From: an uncultured Clostridia bacterium
GTDB lineage: Bacteria > Bacillota > Clostridia > Christensenellales > Borkfalkiaceae
NCBI GenBank assembly: GCA_934254725.1
Contig: CAKQLR010000011.1
Coordinates: 1-47,759 of the forward strand
DNA: 47,759 bases
Direction: 5' to 3'
Within the stretch, counting starts at the first letter, position 1. Each line of letters opens with the position of its first letter. The notes below the pieces were generated by a model that worked only from the letters and a program-made list of their open reading frames with translations, was not told where the DNA came from and did not search any database. Both the position numbers and the translations under genes were made by a program. Shown here piece by piece: positions 33,157 to 42,852 of the stretch.

Positions 33157-36100
33157 TTAGTTATTGTTTTTACGTTTTTTGAAAGCTATAAGAGCCATTC
33201 CGAGAACGATTACGGACATTAAACCCGCTCCGCTTGCCGCGGAGAAACAGCCGCTTTCATCGTCGGAAGAAGAGCTACCGGAAGAAGCTTCTTCGACGAT
33301 TACATTTACTTTAAGGATATTCTCGTCGATATTTTCGTCGAACCGATACGAACCTACAGGCGTTGCGGTAAGCGTATATGTGCCGGGTACGAGAACGTTG
33401 ACTTTACCGCTCCAGAGAATTTGTACGGTTATTTCCTGCGTGGTCTTATAATACTCGCTGTAAACGCTTAAAACGAACGTGTTGGCGAGTTTATCGGAAT
33501 ATTCGTCGCCGACTTTAATTCTTACGTCCGCAACTTTGGTAAAGTTCTTTATTGTTTTAATTTCGTCTCTTACCGTTACGGTGGCGGTAATTTTATCGCC
33601 TATTCCGTCGAAAATAGTGCTTCCGTTGCCTATTGAACCGTTGTAGGAGATAATGCCTTCGAGCCTGTACGTGCCCGCGAGCTCTTTATTGTACTCGCCC
33701 GTCCAGGTGATTGTGCCCTTGACTTTCGAGCCGTCGTTAAGCGTAAGCTCTATTTCTGTAGGAAGCCCGTGCTCGCTGCCGAACGCAACTACTCTGTCCT
33801 CGGGTTTTTCGTAATCGACAACGTAAAGAGTGTAATCTTCCTTAAACGTATAGGAAGAATAACCTACTTCGTTCCACAGACAGACGTACATGCGGTCGTT
33901 TGTGAAGTTATCGAGCTTTTCGCTGTTATCAGTATAATCCGAACCGTCGGCGTTGACAAGCGAATATTCCTTGTCTCCCACGGAAACGAAGAATTTTACG
34001 TATCTCGTATTGCCTTCAACTATTTGCGTGCGGATAGAAACGCCGTCGAACGCGCCCGTCTCAAAGCTACCGGTAACGTTTCCGTTTTCGTCCTTAAGGT
34101 ATGCCGCGACATCGTTTCCGCCGAAGAAACTTATACTCATCGCCCCGCCGGAAGAAACTCTTAACGCAAGCCCTATAACGGGAGTACCGAATTCTACGGG
34201 ATGTTTCGGTTCGGGCATCAACAGGAATATAAACAATCCGCTTTCGCCATTGAAAAGCTTTTGCGTGTACGTAAACGTGTAGCCGTCTATATCGCGATAA
34301 TCTACGGACGCGGGCATGAACTGACCGCCTTTGTAGCCGTCCGATATAATCGTATGAGTGCCGTCGCCGTTGTTTCTGTAAATGAAATCGTTCGCGCCTC
34401 CGCCACAGTTAAACCATATGGAGTCCGCCTGATTGTCGTAATCGCTCGTGCCGTATTTATAGAAACCGTCGGGATAACCCACGTTTACGGTAAAGCTGAG
34501 CTTGGCTTTTATTTCTTCGCTGAAATAATAGTTATCCGTTATGTTTTCGAATACGCCCGTTACGACGTACGGAGCCGCAAAGTTTTTGTTTATCGCGCTT
34601 TCGTCCCAGGTTACGTTCCAGTTTTCCTTTGTGCCGTCGTAGAACAAAACTTCTACGGTGTTATAGGTGTTTACGAAATCCGTACCGAAAGGCATGTCAA
34701 CGTTGGCGATGGTTGTTACGATAGCTTTTGCGACTTTTTTCTGAACAGCCGTTCCGTCGGTAACGAGGTTAGAAATGACTATTGCGGATTTACCCGTTTC
34801 GTTCGCTATTTCGAGATAGCCCTCTATGTTTCCGTTTACGTCGGTAGAGAAGCCTTTTATTTTAGCGAAAGTTTCCGCGCTCAATTCGTATACGGCGGAG
34901 CCGATCTGAAGAACGAGGTTCTCTCTGTTTACGAATAATCCGACGTTTACGATCGACGTGGCGTTTGCGTTTACCCAGTCGAAGTTGATTGTTCCTATTT
35001 CTTCGCCGTCCGCATATACAGTGGCTTTGTTGCCGCCGCTCTTTTTAAAGCTTACTTTTATATAGTTTGTCGCGTCGGCTTTATCTATAAAATAGAATGA
35101 ATATACGGGGGCGTCTTTTGCGGATTCATGCACTGCGTTAAACGCAAAACCGATTGCGTTGAATATTGCAGTTTGATTATATCTGAACGAGAACGCACCG
35201 TTTGCGCCCGAAGCGTACATAACGTTATCTTTGCCCGCGCCCGATTTAAGCGTTGAGTAAACGAAATCTTCGGTTATTCTGCCTATCGATGTGCCTTCTG
35301 CATAAGTAGTTTCGTCGTCCGCATCGTATACCGTTTCGTTGCCGCTCGCAAAGCCGTTGGTTACGATATCGAAGAACGTAAGACGAACGTCGCAAGTGTT
35401 TGTAACCTGTGGCAAGCCTGCGCAGTAAAGAACGGCAAGATATCCGTAGTAGCCGTAATTATCGCTCGGAAGCGTGTACTGCGACGCGCCCGGGAACGAA
35501 GGATACGTGCCCGTAGAGAACATATAAATGTCGTTCATATAGAGTGCAAGCGTTCCGTTTGCTTCCTGTCTGAACTGTACGGTGGCTTTTTCACCGAGGT
35601 GCAGATTGTGTAAATCCGCGTCGTAGGTACTAAATCTTCCGCCGTCGCCGTTTGTAAGCCCCGCGGCACGGTAGTACATTTCGAATACCTGTTTTTCGGC
35701 GTTCCATACCAGGTAAACGGAAACCATCGGGTTACCGTTCTTGCTTTCGGAAATACCTATAAAGAAGTAACTGCCGTCAGCCATTTCGCTTTCGCCGATT
35801 TTTTGCACCATGAACGAATATTTCATACCGTCGGCATAAACCTTTTTATCCGTAAGCGCTACGAAAGGTCTTTGGTCGGCACTTTGGTAATAAAGTTTTT
35901 CGTTTACGTCGCGACCTATTTTATAGTTTTCGCCGAGGCTGCTCGTATAATTAACGCCCTCGAAAGAACAGGGAGTGCCGTGAACGCGCGTCGTTTCCGT
36001 TGCCGTTGCGGCTATGGTTTCGATTACTTCATAGTCGTAATCGTCATCGCCGGAAGCGTATTCGAGGGAAAGTTCGGAGAAGGTAATTCTGTGCTCCGCC

Positions 36101-38877
36101 GAAGTGCTTTCCGGATACGTGCCGTCGTGAATAGAGAAGTAACCGTATACTTTTCCGTTTTCGTCCGAAGGCAGAGTGTAATCGGAAAGATTGTTAAAAG
36201 AAGGATAATAGCCCGTCGTGAACGTATAAATACCGTTTACGTAAATATCAAGTCCGCCGTTTGCGTTCGCTTTGTATTCGAACGTCATCGTCTGACCGAG
36301 CCACATGTGGGTTATATTGTCGCCGTAAGAGGAAAGTTCCTTGCCGTCGTAGTTGAAAATTGCTGCGGAAGAATACTTCATTTCAAAGTATTTGCCCGTC
36401 CATTTAAGCTCGATTGCAGCCATAGTCATACCGTGAGCATTGTTGGAAAGACCTATCTGAATAGCGTAACCCGAAGGCAGGACGGCGTCGCCGAGCATCT
36501 GAATCATAAACGACATTTTAAAGCCGTCCGCATAGGCTTTGGAAGAAGTCAAAAATCCGTATCCTTTAGTGCCGGCAGACTGAACTATAAGGTTTCCGTT
36601 TTTGTCTACGCCTGCAGCCATATTCCCCGCTATATTGTTTTTGAAGTTTATTTCCCCGTATTTTTCGGTTTTGAGCGTTCCGTCCGAACCGCCGAAAGTT
36701 TTAAGCGTTACGTTTTCGTCAATCGTTTTGTTCAATCCTTCGGGTTCGGTTTCTTTCGGATCCTCGGGCGGGTCTATAGCTCCCGTAGACGAGGACGAAA
36801 GTTCGAATATAGTAAGTCTGCTTGCGACTACCGCAGGCGAAGATACCGTTCCGTTAAGAACAGAGAAATAACCGACGTATTCGCCGTTTTCCTGCGGGAA
36901 AGTATAATCCGGATTGCCCTGGAAGGAAGGATAATACATTGTCGTAAACGCCTTTTCTCCGTTTACGATGATATCCAGCCCGCCCGCTTCGTTGGCTTTG
37001 TATTCAAAGGTAACTCTCTGACCGAGCCACAGGTAACCGATATTGCCGTAAGAAGATAATTCGTTTCCGTCGTAATTCAGTAAGCCAGCGGAAGAATACC
37101 TCATTTCAAAGTATCTGCCCGTCCATCTGAGTTCGATTGCAGCCATGGTATAGCCTTGCTTTGCGTTGGACAAGCCTATAAACATTCTCGAGCCGACGGT
37201 AAGCGTGCCTTTATTCTGAACCATAAATGAAATTTTATAGCCGTCAACCTTTAATTTCAAGTCCGACAAAGCATTGAACGCGTTTGCCCCCTCGGATTCG
37301 TAAACGAGTGCGCCCGCTTCGGTTTCGCCCATCCAGAAATCCGCGCTCGGGTTAGCGTAGTTTATTGTTCCGCGTTCTGCCGTCTGCAGGTTGCCGCTAA
37401 GCATAGACCACGTTTTAAAATTATCGAAATATGTAAGGCTTGCGTCAAGCGTGCCGTTAAGTTCCGACGCGGCGGGAGCAACTTTTTTGCCCGTAATTCT
37501 TTCGGGAAGTTCGTAGAACGTTACTCTGTTGCCGACCGTCGTACCGTTTGAAAGCCAGTAGTTTACGTCCATAGCCAGATACCCGGCATACTGACCGAGA
37601 CCGTTCTGCGGAAGAGTATAAGCCGCGTTCTCGTGCGCGGGATAGCGTGCGGTGGTATGGCCTTTAACTCCGTTCAGGTAAACGGCAAGTCCGCCGTTCT
37701 CTTCTTTGAATTCGAGGGTGGTTTTTTCACCCGCTTGAACGTACATAAGCGTGCCGTCTACGTTTAAATCGCATTCGGCATTAAGCCCCGCCGTCACATA
37801 CGTTGCCTTAAAGCCTTTGCCGCTTTCATACGCAAATTTAACGGAAACCATCGGCATTGCCATGGGTGCGTTGGATAATCCTATTATGTAGTAATATCCG
37901 TCCGTAAACGTTTGACCGTCGAACAAATCGAAGGAGAACGTCGTTTTAAATCCGTTTGCATAGTAGAGTGCGTCGGAAATAGCCACATAGTTCATATGCG
38001 CGGTAGCGTGCGTCTGATAGAAAAGATTGTTCTTTTTGTCTCTGCCTACGAAAAATTCGTTATTTGGCTCATATAAAACGCCCTCGTAAGACCATTTGTT
38101 ATCTATTATCGTTGCGGCCGCGCTCGAAATAGTTTCCGTACGATTGAATTCGCCGTCCTGTATGCCGAGTACGGTAATTCTGTTGGGAGTGGAAGCAACC
38201 GCGTCGTAAAGCCCGTCGTAAACGATAATTTTTCCCTTATAAGCTCCGTTGCGGTTGTAATAAACGTGCGCGGCGCTCGAAGCGAAACAAGGATAATGGG
38301 GCGAAGTAAACGTCTTATAATCGTTGACGTAAACGTCAAGGTTTTCCTGAGCTTCGTCCGCAACAAGACGGTAAGAAACGGTTTCGCCCGCGGCTATTCT
38401 TATAGTGCCTTCCGCATCGGAAAGAGCAGCTCCGCTGTTATCCGGGTTGAGACCCGCGGCGATGGCGTAAAGCTGAAAAGCGCCGTTGGTGTAAACCAAC
38501 TTCAAAGCGTTCAGTATGCCCATTTCGGTAGTGCCGAGCCCGACGTAATAAGTCTGACCTTCGTTAAAAGACGAACCCGCCTGCGGGGCGATTTTAAAAT
38601 CGATTTTAAAACCGTCTACAAAGTATTCCGTCTGAGGGTAAGCCGCGAAAGGATTTGCGTTTACCGTTTCAAAGAACAGATTTCCGTCTGCATCCGTACC
38701 GAGATAATAATCTCCGCCGGGGTTGGGATGGTTATACGTTTCCCCGTTGTACTCGCCGTTTGACAGCCCCGACCAAGGCGTTTTGGTTTCTTCCGCCGCC
38801 CAGACGTTCACCGCGGCGAACGACAGCGAAAAAATCAGGGTTACCGAGAAAAATAACAGTAACAGTTTTTTCTTCAT
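33157..38877 (-). CDS. Large repeat-containing surface protein (1906 residues)
   Basis: An exported protein with a classical signal peptide (MKKKLLLLFFSVTLIFSLSF, cleavage near VWA-AEE, about residue 28). Residues about 33-1184 form five tandem repeats of about 200-265 residues. Each has a predicted beta-sandwich pattern: a glycine-rich F/YxIGLSN segment, then MAAIELxWTGxYFEMxYSSA, a LxIYVNG strand and a YPSF...YTLP...YxGYxxV ending. Two segments at about 1385-1430 and 1690-1730 (DGTKENWNVTWDES; LNDGSKVKGTITWTG) look like bacterial Ig-like (Big_4-type) domains. The C-terminus is Ser-rich, then DESGCFSAASGAG, a hydrophobic helix and KKRKNNN, a membrane anchor without LPxTG. Position in a glycan operon suggests sugar binding or adhesion; no catalytic motif is seen. 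Confidence 0.85.
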   Translation of the reverse strand: MKKKLLLLFFSVTLIFSLSFAAVNVWAAEETKTPWSGLSNGEYNGETYNHPNPGGDYYLGTDADGNLFFETVNANPFAAYPQTEYFVDGFKIDFKIAPQAGSSFNEGQTYYVGLGTTEMGILNALKLVYTNGAFQLYAIAAGLNPDNSGAALSDAEGTIRIAAGETVSYRLVADEAQENLDVYVNDYKTFTSPHYPCFASSAAHVYYNRNGAYKGKIIVYDGLYDAVASTPNRITVLGIQDGEFNRTETISSAAATIIDNKWSYEGVLYEPNNEFFVGRDKKNNLFYQTHATAHMNYVAISDALYYANGFKTTFSFDLFDGQTFTDGYYYIIGLSNAPMAMPMVSVKFAYESGKGFKATYVTAGLNAECDLNVDGTLMYVQAGEKTTLEFKEENGGLAVYLNGVKGHTTARYPAHENAAYTLPQNGLGQYAGYLAMDVNYWLSNGTTVGNRVTFYELPERITGKKVAPAASELNGTLDASLTYFDNFKTWSMLSGNLQTAERGTINYANPSADFWMGETEAGALVYESEGANAFNALSDLKLKVDGYKISFMVQNKGTLTVGSRMFIGLSNAKQGYTMAAIELRWTGRYFEMRYSSAGLLNYDGNELSSYGNIGYLWLGQRVTFEYKANEAGGLDIIVNGEKAFTTMYYPSFQGNPDYTFPQENGEYVGYFSVLNGTVSSPAVVASRLTIFELSSSSTGAIDPPEDPKETEPEGLNKTIDENVTLKTFGGSDGTLKTEKYGEINFKNNIAGNMAAGVDKNGNLIVQSAGTKGYGFLTSSKAYADGFKMSFMIQMLGDAVLPSGYAIQIGLSNNAHGMTMAAIELKWTGKYFEMKYSSAAIFNYDGKELSSYGDNITHMWLGQTMTFEYKANANGGLDIYVNGIYTFTTGYYPSFNNLSDYTLPSDENGKVYGYFSIHDGTYPESTSAEHRITFSELSLEYASGDDDYDYEVIETIAATATETTRVHGTPCSFEGVNYTSSLGENYKIGRDVNEKLYYQSADQRPFVALTDKKVYADGMKYSFMVQKIGESEMADGSYFFIGISESKNGNPMVSVYLVWNAEKQVFEMYYRAAGLTNGDGGRFSTYDADLHNLHLGEKATVQFRQEANGTLALYMNDIYMFSTGTYPSFPGASQYTLPSDNYGYYGYLAVLYCAGLPQVTNTCDVRLTFFDIVTNGFASGNETVYDADDETTYAEGTSIGRITEDFVYSTLKSGAGKDNVMYASGANGAFSFRYNQTAIFNAIGFAFNAVHESAKDAPVYSFYFIDKADATNYIKVSFKKSGGNKATVYADGEEIGTINFDWVNANATSIVNVGLFVNRENLVLQIGSAVYELSAETFAKIKGFSTDVNGNIEGYLEIANETGKSAIVISNLVTDGTAVQKKVAKAIVTTIANVDMPFGTDFVNTYNTVEVLFYDGTKENWNVTWDESAINKNFAAPYVVTGVFENITDNYYFSEEIKAKLSFTVNVGYPDGFYKYGTSDYDNQADSIWFNCGGGANDFIYRNNGDGTHTIISDGYKGGQFMPASVDYRDIDGYTFTYTQKLFNGESGLFIFLLMPEPKHPVEFGTPVIGLALRVSSGGAMSISFFGGNDVAAYLKDENGNVTGSFETGAFDGVSIRTQIVEGNTRYVKFFVSVGDKEYSLVNADGSDYTDNSEKLDNFTNDRMYVCLWNEVGYSSYTFKEDYTLYVVDYEKPEDRVVAFGSEHGLPTEIELTLNDGSKVKGTITWTGEYNKELAGTYRLEGIISYNGSIGNGSTIFDGIGDKITATVTVRDEIKTIKNFTKVADVRIKVGDEYSDKLANTFVLSVYSEYYKTTQEITVQILWSGKVNVLVPGTYTLTATPVGSYRFDENIDENILKVNVIVEEASSGSSSSDDESGCFSAASGAGLMSVIVLGMALIAFKKRKNNN
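35326..38781 (-). repeat. Five tandem repeats in the surface protein
   Basis: Approximate units in residues: 33-238, 239-466, 467-698, 699-965 and 966-1184. Units 3 and 4 are nearly identical over stretches such as the MTMAAIELKWTGKYFEM segment. Units 1, 2 and 5 are more diverged. This suggests duplication, with the 3/4 pair the youngest. Boundaries are by eye. Confidence 0.7.
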
Positions 38878-38909
38878 CTTTATCCTCCTGTTTGAAGCAA
38901 AAAATGCTT

Positions 38910-41900
38910 TTAATTTGTTTTTACGTAGTATAACGTAGCGGGTCCGCCCGTTTCTACGCTCTTGCCGAATCTCAGATAGCAGATACTTCCCGCCTTTGCG
39001 TATGCGGAAATATCGAAAACAAGCTCGCCGGTTATATTTTCACCCGGCTGAACGGCTTTCAAAGTCGTCCACGTTCCGCCGTCGGTGGAAATTTCAAGCC
39101 TAAACATACCGCCTGCGGATAATTTGAGCACGGGGTCTTTCACGCTTTTATTGAGCATAAACGAGTACTGCAATACGTCCGTATTGTATACGAGCGCGTA
39201 CGAGCCGAGACCGTCCGTAGACCTTTCGGCTTTTCTGCCGAGCGTTATGTTGTTTACGTCGAAATCACACCCGACGGGGCTGAAATCTATCTGCTTGAAT
39301 GTGTTTACAGAATGCGCGCCTATGCGTTTAATGTTCCTGCCCGTTATTTTCAGGTAAAGGTTCGGAACGATATCCGTAACGGTGTAAGTATAGTAATTGC
39401 CGTAACCTTCGTAGGAAGAGCGGTCGTAAACGTTTAACTTGCGGTTAAAGAAGTTTTTGCCGTCTGCGGAAAAACCGAATCCGGTCACTTCGTCCGCTTC
39501 TATCGCAAGGTCGAGAGCGGAGATATTCGTATCGAGAGGAAGTTTGTAGATAACTTCGCCCGTTTTGTATCCCTCGTCCGTCTGCGCGGCAGAGGAAACA
39601 AGATACTGTTTATCGTAGCGGGTATCGAAATCGAACGTTTTGCCCTCCGATACGTCCGTCTGCAAATTGCATCTGTAAAGGCTGTAGCCCGTGCCGTCCT
39701 CGGGGGTGTTGTCGGTTATCTTTATATACACGGCTTTCTTTGTCAGTTCGGACGGAATGTCGCACTGAATTTGGTGGCGTTTGCCCGTGGTTTGTTTGTC
39801 GTATTCCACGTCCGCAAGGGTTGCCCAGTTGACGAGATCGGCAGAGGCTTCGATTAAGTATTCCCCCTCTATATCAAACGTAAAACGCGCTTTATTCACG
39901 TTTTCCGCAAGGTCGAAACGGTAGATTAAATAGTTGTTTCTTCTGCCGTAACGGAACTCGTCCATACCGCCTATAACGGCTTTCTGAACATTTTCGTAAT
40001 CGTCCGAATGCCAGAGGTATGCTACCTCGTTTACGCCCGAGTTCGCGACGAAATCCGCCTCGGTGATGTCGTTGTAAACGGCGCTCATCTTTTCTTTATA
40101 AAGCTGCGCGAGCTGATACTGAGAGACGAATTCTATTCTGTCCGAAGCATTTGCCATTACGTTCGCGAGAGATGTAAAATCGCCCGCCCAGCCGTAAAGA
40201 CCTATGCTGTAGAAAGTTCCGCCCATAACGTGGACGTTATCCAGAATATCCTTTACTCTGTTAGCGTCAAGCGCACAGAGGTTCTGGAAAATGGGAGTAT
40301 CCTGAAAATAATAGTTTGCCTTGTCGCTGTTGTATTCGGCGGTACCCTCAACGCTGATACCCGAATACCCCGCGAGAACGGACGTAAGATTATCCATATA
40401 CGTAACGTAATCCATAGACTGCGGAAGCCTGTTGAGAAGCGTACGTATGGAACCGTTAAGGTACTGAGAATATACGTCGTTTATGCCGAAGAAACCTGCT
40501 TTGTATTCCTCCGTAACGTTCTCGTTACGAATATAACCCACGCCGGACTCGCCCATCGCGTAGCCGTCGCCGGGAGACATGGTGGCGTTCATGTACTTTA
40601 TCACGTTGGGGTTGAGGTCTACGCATGATGCGCTTATCGCCCAGGTCATGGTTTCCGTGCCGCGAAGCGGGTTTTCGTAAACCAACGGAAGTTTGAAGTG
40701 AACGTAGGAGTTGTTATCCGACTCCGAATACGTCATGGCAACGTAGATTTTTTCGGGGTCGTAAGAAATATCCTTGGGCTTTTCCTCGGCTTCCACTCTT
40801 TCGAGACCGCAAGTCCAGGAAAGATTCCACGTTTCGTGTGTAACCACGAAATATTTGCCGTAATTGTTGATAAATCTTACCATGCCCTCTTCGTCGCCCG
40901 TGAGGTGGAACACGCCGATAACGGGAGAGTTTTCCCTTGCGAGAGAGAGAATTTCGACTTCGAGATTTTTTATCATATCCGCTGTAACGGTTTCGCTCTG
41001 CGCGCCGTCGAAAATTCTCTGATAGTTGAACATTTTGTACGCCGTGGAATAATCGTAATTTGCGGCGTTGAACGTGCCGTTGTGGGCGATACACATATCG
41101 CTGAAAGTCCACTCGCCCGCCTTTGCCTTGTCGAGGGCGTAGCGATAGCATTTATACCACACGTCGAGGCTCGAACGGTCGGCGTCGTAAACGCCTTCTT
41201 CGTCCTTAAGCATAAACTCGCGGGTGTCGCCGAGAACTTTCAACGGCTCTTTCCCCTGCTCTTCGAGTTTTTCGTTTACTTCGCCGAGCAATCCTTCGGT
41301 CACGGGTAGCGCGTTCAGTTGCGAACACATCATGGAAGTAAGGTTGAGCACAGCCATATCGCCGTAAATGTTGGGGCCGCTGTCCTGCGAAGCCATAACG
41401 TTACGGACCATAAGTCTGTCGTGATACAAAACCACGCCTTTTATTTTGTCGTAATACCTTTCCACAAGGTCGAAAGCGTTGCCCGCGTCGATTTTCTCGA
41501 AATACGGGGTAACTCCGTCCTCTTCGAAATAACTTTTGTCGAGCGCGTCAAACCAGAACTGCGGAGAGTTAAACGTTGCCGAAGCCGCCTGTACTACGTA
41601 ATCGTGTATAAGATACAGTTCGGGAGCATCTGCATTTACAATGCCCTGCAAAGTTACCGAAAGGAATAATTCCGGATACGGACAATTTGTTATATCCGCA
41701 TAATACACCGTCTTTTTGGTAGTATGTTCAGGACGGGGAAAAGCATTGTAGGAACTGTCGAATTGCTTCTTTTCGGGCAGGGAGTAATCCTCTTTATGCC
41801 ACGTTACTTTCGTATTCTGAGAAGCGCTCCCGCTGTCGTCGCCGTTTTTGCACGCCGTAACGGACAGCAAGCTTAACATCAACAGAACCGAAACAAATGT

Positions 41901-41918
41901 GTTTATAAATTTCCTCAT
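38910..41918 (-). CDS. GxGYxYP-domain-like lipoprotein, probable glycan-active protein
   Basis: A 1002-residue exported lipoprotein (signal to SVTAC, lipid Cys23). The N-terminal part contains TKKTVYYADITNCPYPELFL and SVTLQGIVNADAPELYLIHD. The middle has SGVGYIRNE after a SPGDGYAMGE stretch, in the place of the motif that names the GxGYxYP family of putative glycoside hydrolases. That family is found in polysaccharide-utilisation loci and its activity is not established. The C-terminal third (about 640-1000) seems to be two or three beta-sandwich modules, with segments such as EYLIEASADLVNWATLADVE like discoidin-type domains. The gene lies 18 bases after the permease and 32 before the surface protein, in one operon. 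Family call is from recalled motif only. Confidence 0.65.
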   Translation of the reverse strand: MRKFINTFVSVLLMLSLLSVTACKNGDDSGSASQNTKVTWHKEDYSLPEKKQFDSSYNAFPRPEHTTKKTVYYADITNCPYPELFLSVTLQGIVNADAPELYLIHDYVVQAASATFNSPQFWFDALDKSYFEEDGVTPYFEKIDAGNAFDLVERYYDKIKGVVLYHDRLMVRNVMASQDSGPNIYGDMAVLNLTSMMCSQLNALPVTEGLLGEVNEKLEEQGKEPLKVLGDTREFMLKDEEGVYDADRSSLDVWYKCYRYALDKAKAGEWTFSDMCIAHNGTFNAANYDYSTAYKMFNYQRIFDGAQSETVTADMIKNLEVEILSLARENSPVIGVFHLTGDEEGMVRFINNYGKYFVVTHETWNLSWTCGLERVEAEEKPKDISYDPEKIYVAMTYSESDNNSYVHFKLPLVYENPLRGTETMTWAISASCVDLNPNVIKYMNATMSPGDGYAMGESGVGYIRNENVTEEYKAGFFGINDVYSQYLNGSIRTLLNRLPQSMDYVTYMDNLTSVLAGYSGISVEGTAEYNSDKANYYFQDTPIFQNLCALDANRVKDILDNVHVMGGTFYSIGLYGWAGDFTSLANVMANASDRIEFVSQYQLAQLYKEKMSAVYNDITEADFVANSGVNEVAYLWHSDDYENVQKAVIGGMDEFRYGRRNNYLIYRFDLAENVNKARFTFDIEGEYLIEASADLVNWATLADVEYDKQTTGKRHQIQCDIPSELTKKAVYIKITDNTPEDGTGYSLYRCNLQTDVSEGKTFDFDTRYDKQYLVSSAAQTDEGYKTGEVIYKLPLDTNISALDLAIEADEVTGFGFSADGKNFFNRKLNVYDRSSYEGYGNYYTYTVTDIVPNLYLKITGRNIKRIGAHSVNTFKQIDFSPVGCDFDVNNITLGRKAERSTDGLGSYALVYNTDVLQYSFMLNKSVKDPVLKLSAGGMFRLEISTDGGTWTTLKAVQPGENITGELVFDISAYAKAGSICYLRFGKSVETGGPATLYYVKTN

Positions 41919-41936
41919 ATTTACCTCCTTAAAGTT

Positions 41937-42836
41937 TTAGCCTTTTATTGCGCCCATGGTAAGGTTGCTGTTTATAATCTGTTTCTGGAACACCGTAAAG
42001 AATATAAACGACGGTATCGCAGACAAAACGAGCAAAGCCATAGAGTAAGAATATTCGTCGGGACTTGTGCTCATAAGCGTTATGGAAACGGTTTTAAGTT
42101 CCGTTTCGGTTATAAGCATATTTGTTATGGCAAACTCGTTCCAGTAGCCCATAAACTGAATGAGCACCAGAGCGAAAATCATGCTTACGGAGTTGGGGAT
42201 TATTATAGAGAAATATCTTTGTATTTCGTTTGCGCCGTCTATTTTTGCGGCTTCCTCTATTTCGTTTAAAAATCCATGGTAAAAACCTTTAAAGAAAATA
42301 ATCGTGCTCGGCATGGATACAGCCGCGTAAATTATACTTATCCCGAAATGATTGTCTATCATTCCGAACGTCTGCATAAGGTAATAGAACGCTATCAGAT
42401 ACCCGAACAAAGGCACCGTCTGGATAAATATAATGAACAGCATTACTAACTTTTGCCCGGGAAACTTTCTCGCACCGAGAACGTACCCGATAGGCGCGGC
42501 ACAAACAATCAGGAACACGAGCGCCACGAGGGTAAGCTTTGCCGAGTTCTTTATCATCGTAAAATACGGCGTGTAGAACTCGTATGCCATTAAAACATCG
42601 TTTACTTCGATGTATTTGTAACCGTGGATAACGTCTCCGTAGTTAGATGCGAAAACGCTCCAGCTTGTGGGAAAGCCGAACGGATCCTGCGTTAATTGCT
42701 GTTGCGTTTTTCCCGATGAAATGATCATGAAAACCAACGGGAATATCATGAGCAGCGCGTTGATCCAGATATAAATTTCCCTGAACGCCACACCGCCGAT
42801 GTGGAGGGCTTGGTCTTTTTTCGATAAATTTTTCAT
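41937..42836 (-). CDS. ABC sugar transporter permease (MalG/LacG type)
   Basis: A 299-residue inner-membrane permease with six predicted helices. The C-terminal half carries the EAA loop facing the ATPase: EIEEAAKIDGANEIQRYFSI, then IIPNSVSMIFALVLIQF. The family is carbohydrate uptake type 1 (CUT1). The frame is open 21 codons further upstream, but ATG 42834-42836 follows GGGGG at about 10 bases and begins MKNLSKKDQALHIG. It is 16 bases after the other permease and forms the heterodimeric channel with it. No ATP-binding gene is in the operon, so a shared MsmX-type ATPase elsewhere is likely. Confidence 0.92.
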   Translation of the reverse strand: MKNLSKKDQALHIGGVAFREIYIWINALLMIFPLVFMIISSGKTQQQLTQDPFGFPTSWSVFASNYGDVIHGYKYIEVNDVLMAYEFYTPYFTMIKNSAKLTLVALVFLIVCAAPIGYVLGARKFPGQKLVMLFIIFIQTVPLFGYLIAFYYLMQTFGMIDNHFGISIIYAAVSMPSTIIFFKGFYHGFLNEIEEAAKIDGANEIQRYFSIIIPNSVSMIFALVLIQFMGYWNEFAITNMLITETELKTVSITLMSTSPDEYSYSMALLVLSAIPSFIFFTVFQKQIINSNLTMGAIKG

Positions 42837-42852
42837 CTTCGGTAAGCCCCCT

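Noticed and set aside
35803..37059. Long plus-strand frame inside the surface-protein gene
   Set aside because: It is the antisense of the repeats, rich in Arg, Val and Phe as expected from a complementary frame, without an RBS or known domain.
35326..38781. CRISPR or other short direct-repeat array within the repetitive region
   Set aside because: The repetition is at protein level with units of about 700 bases, not short exact repeats with spacers.
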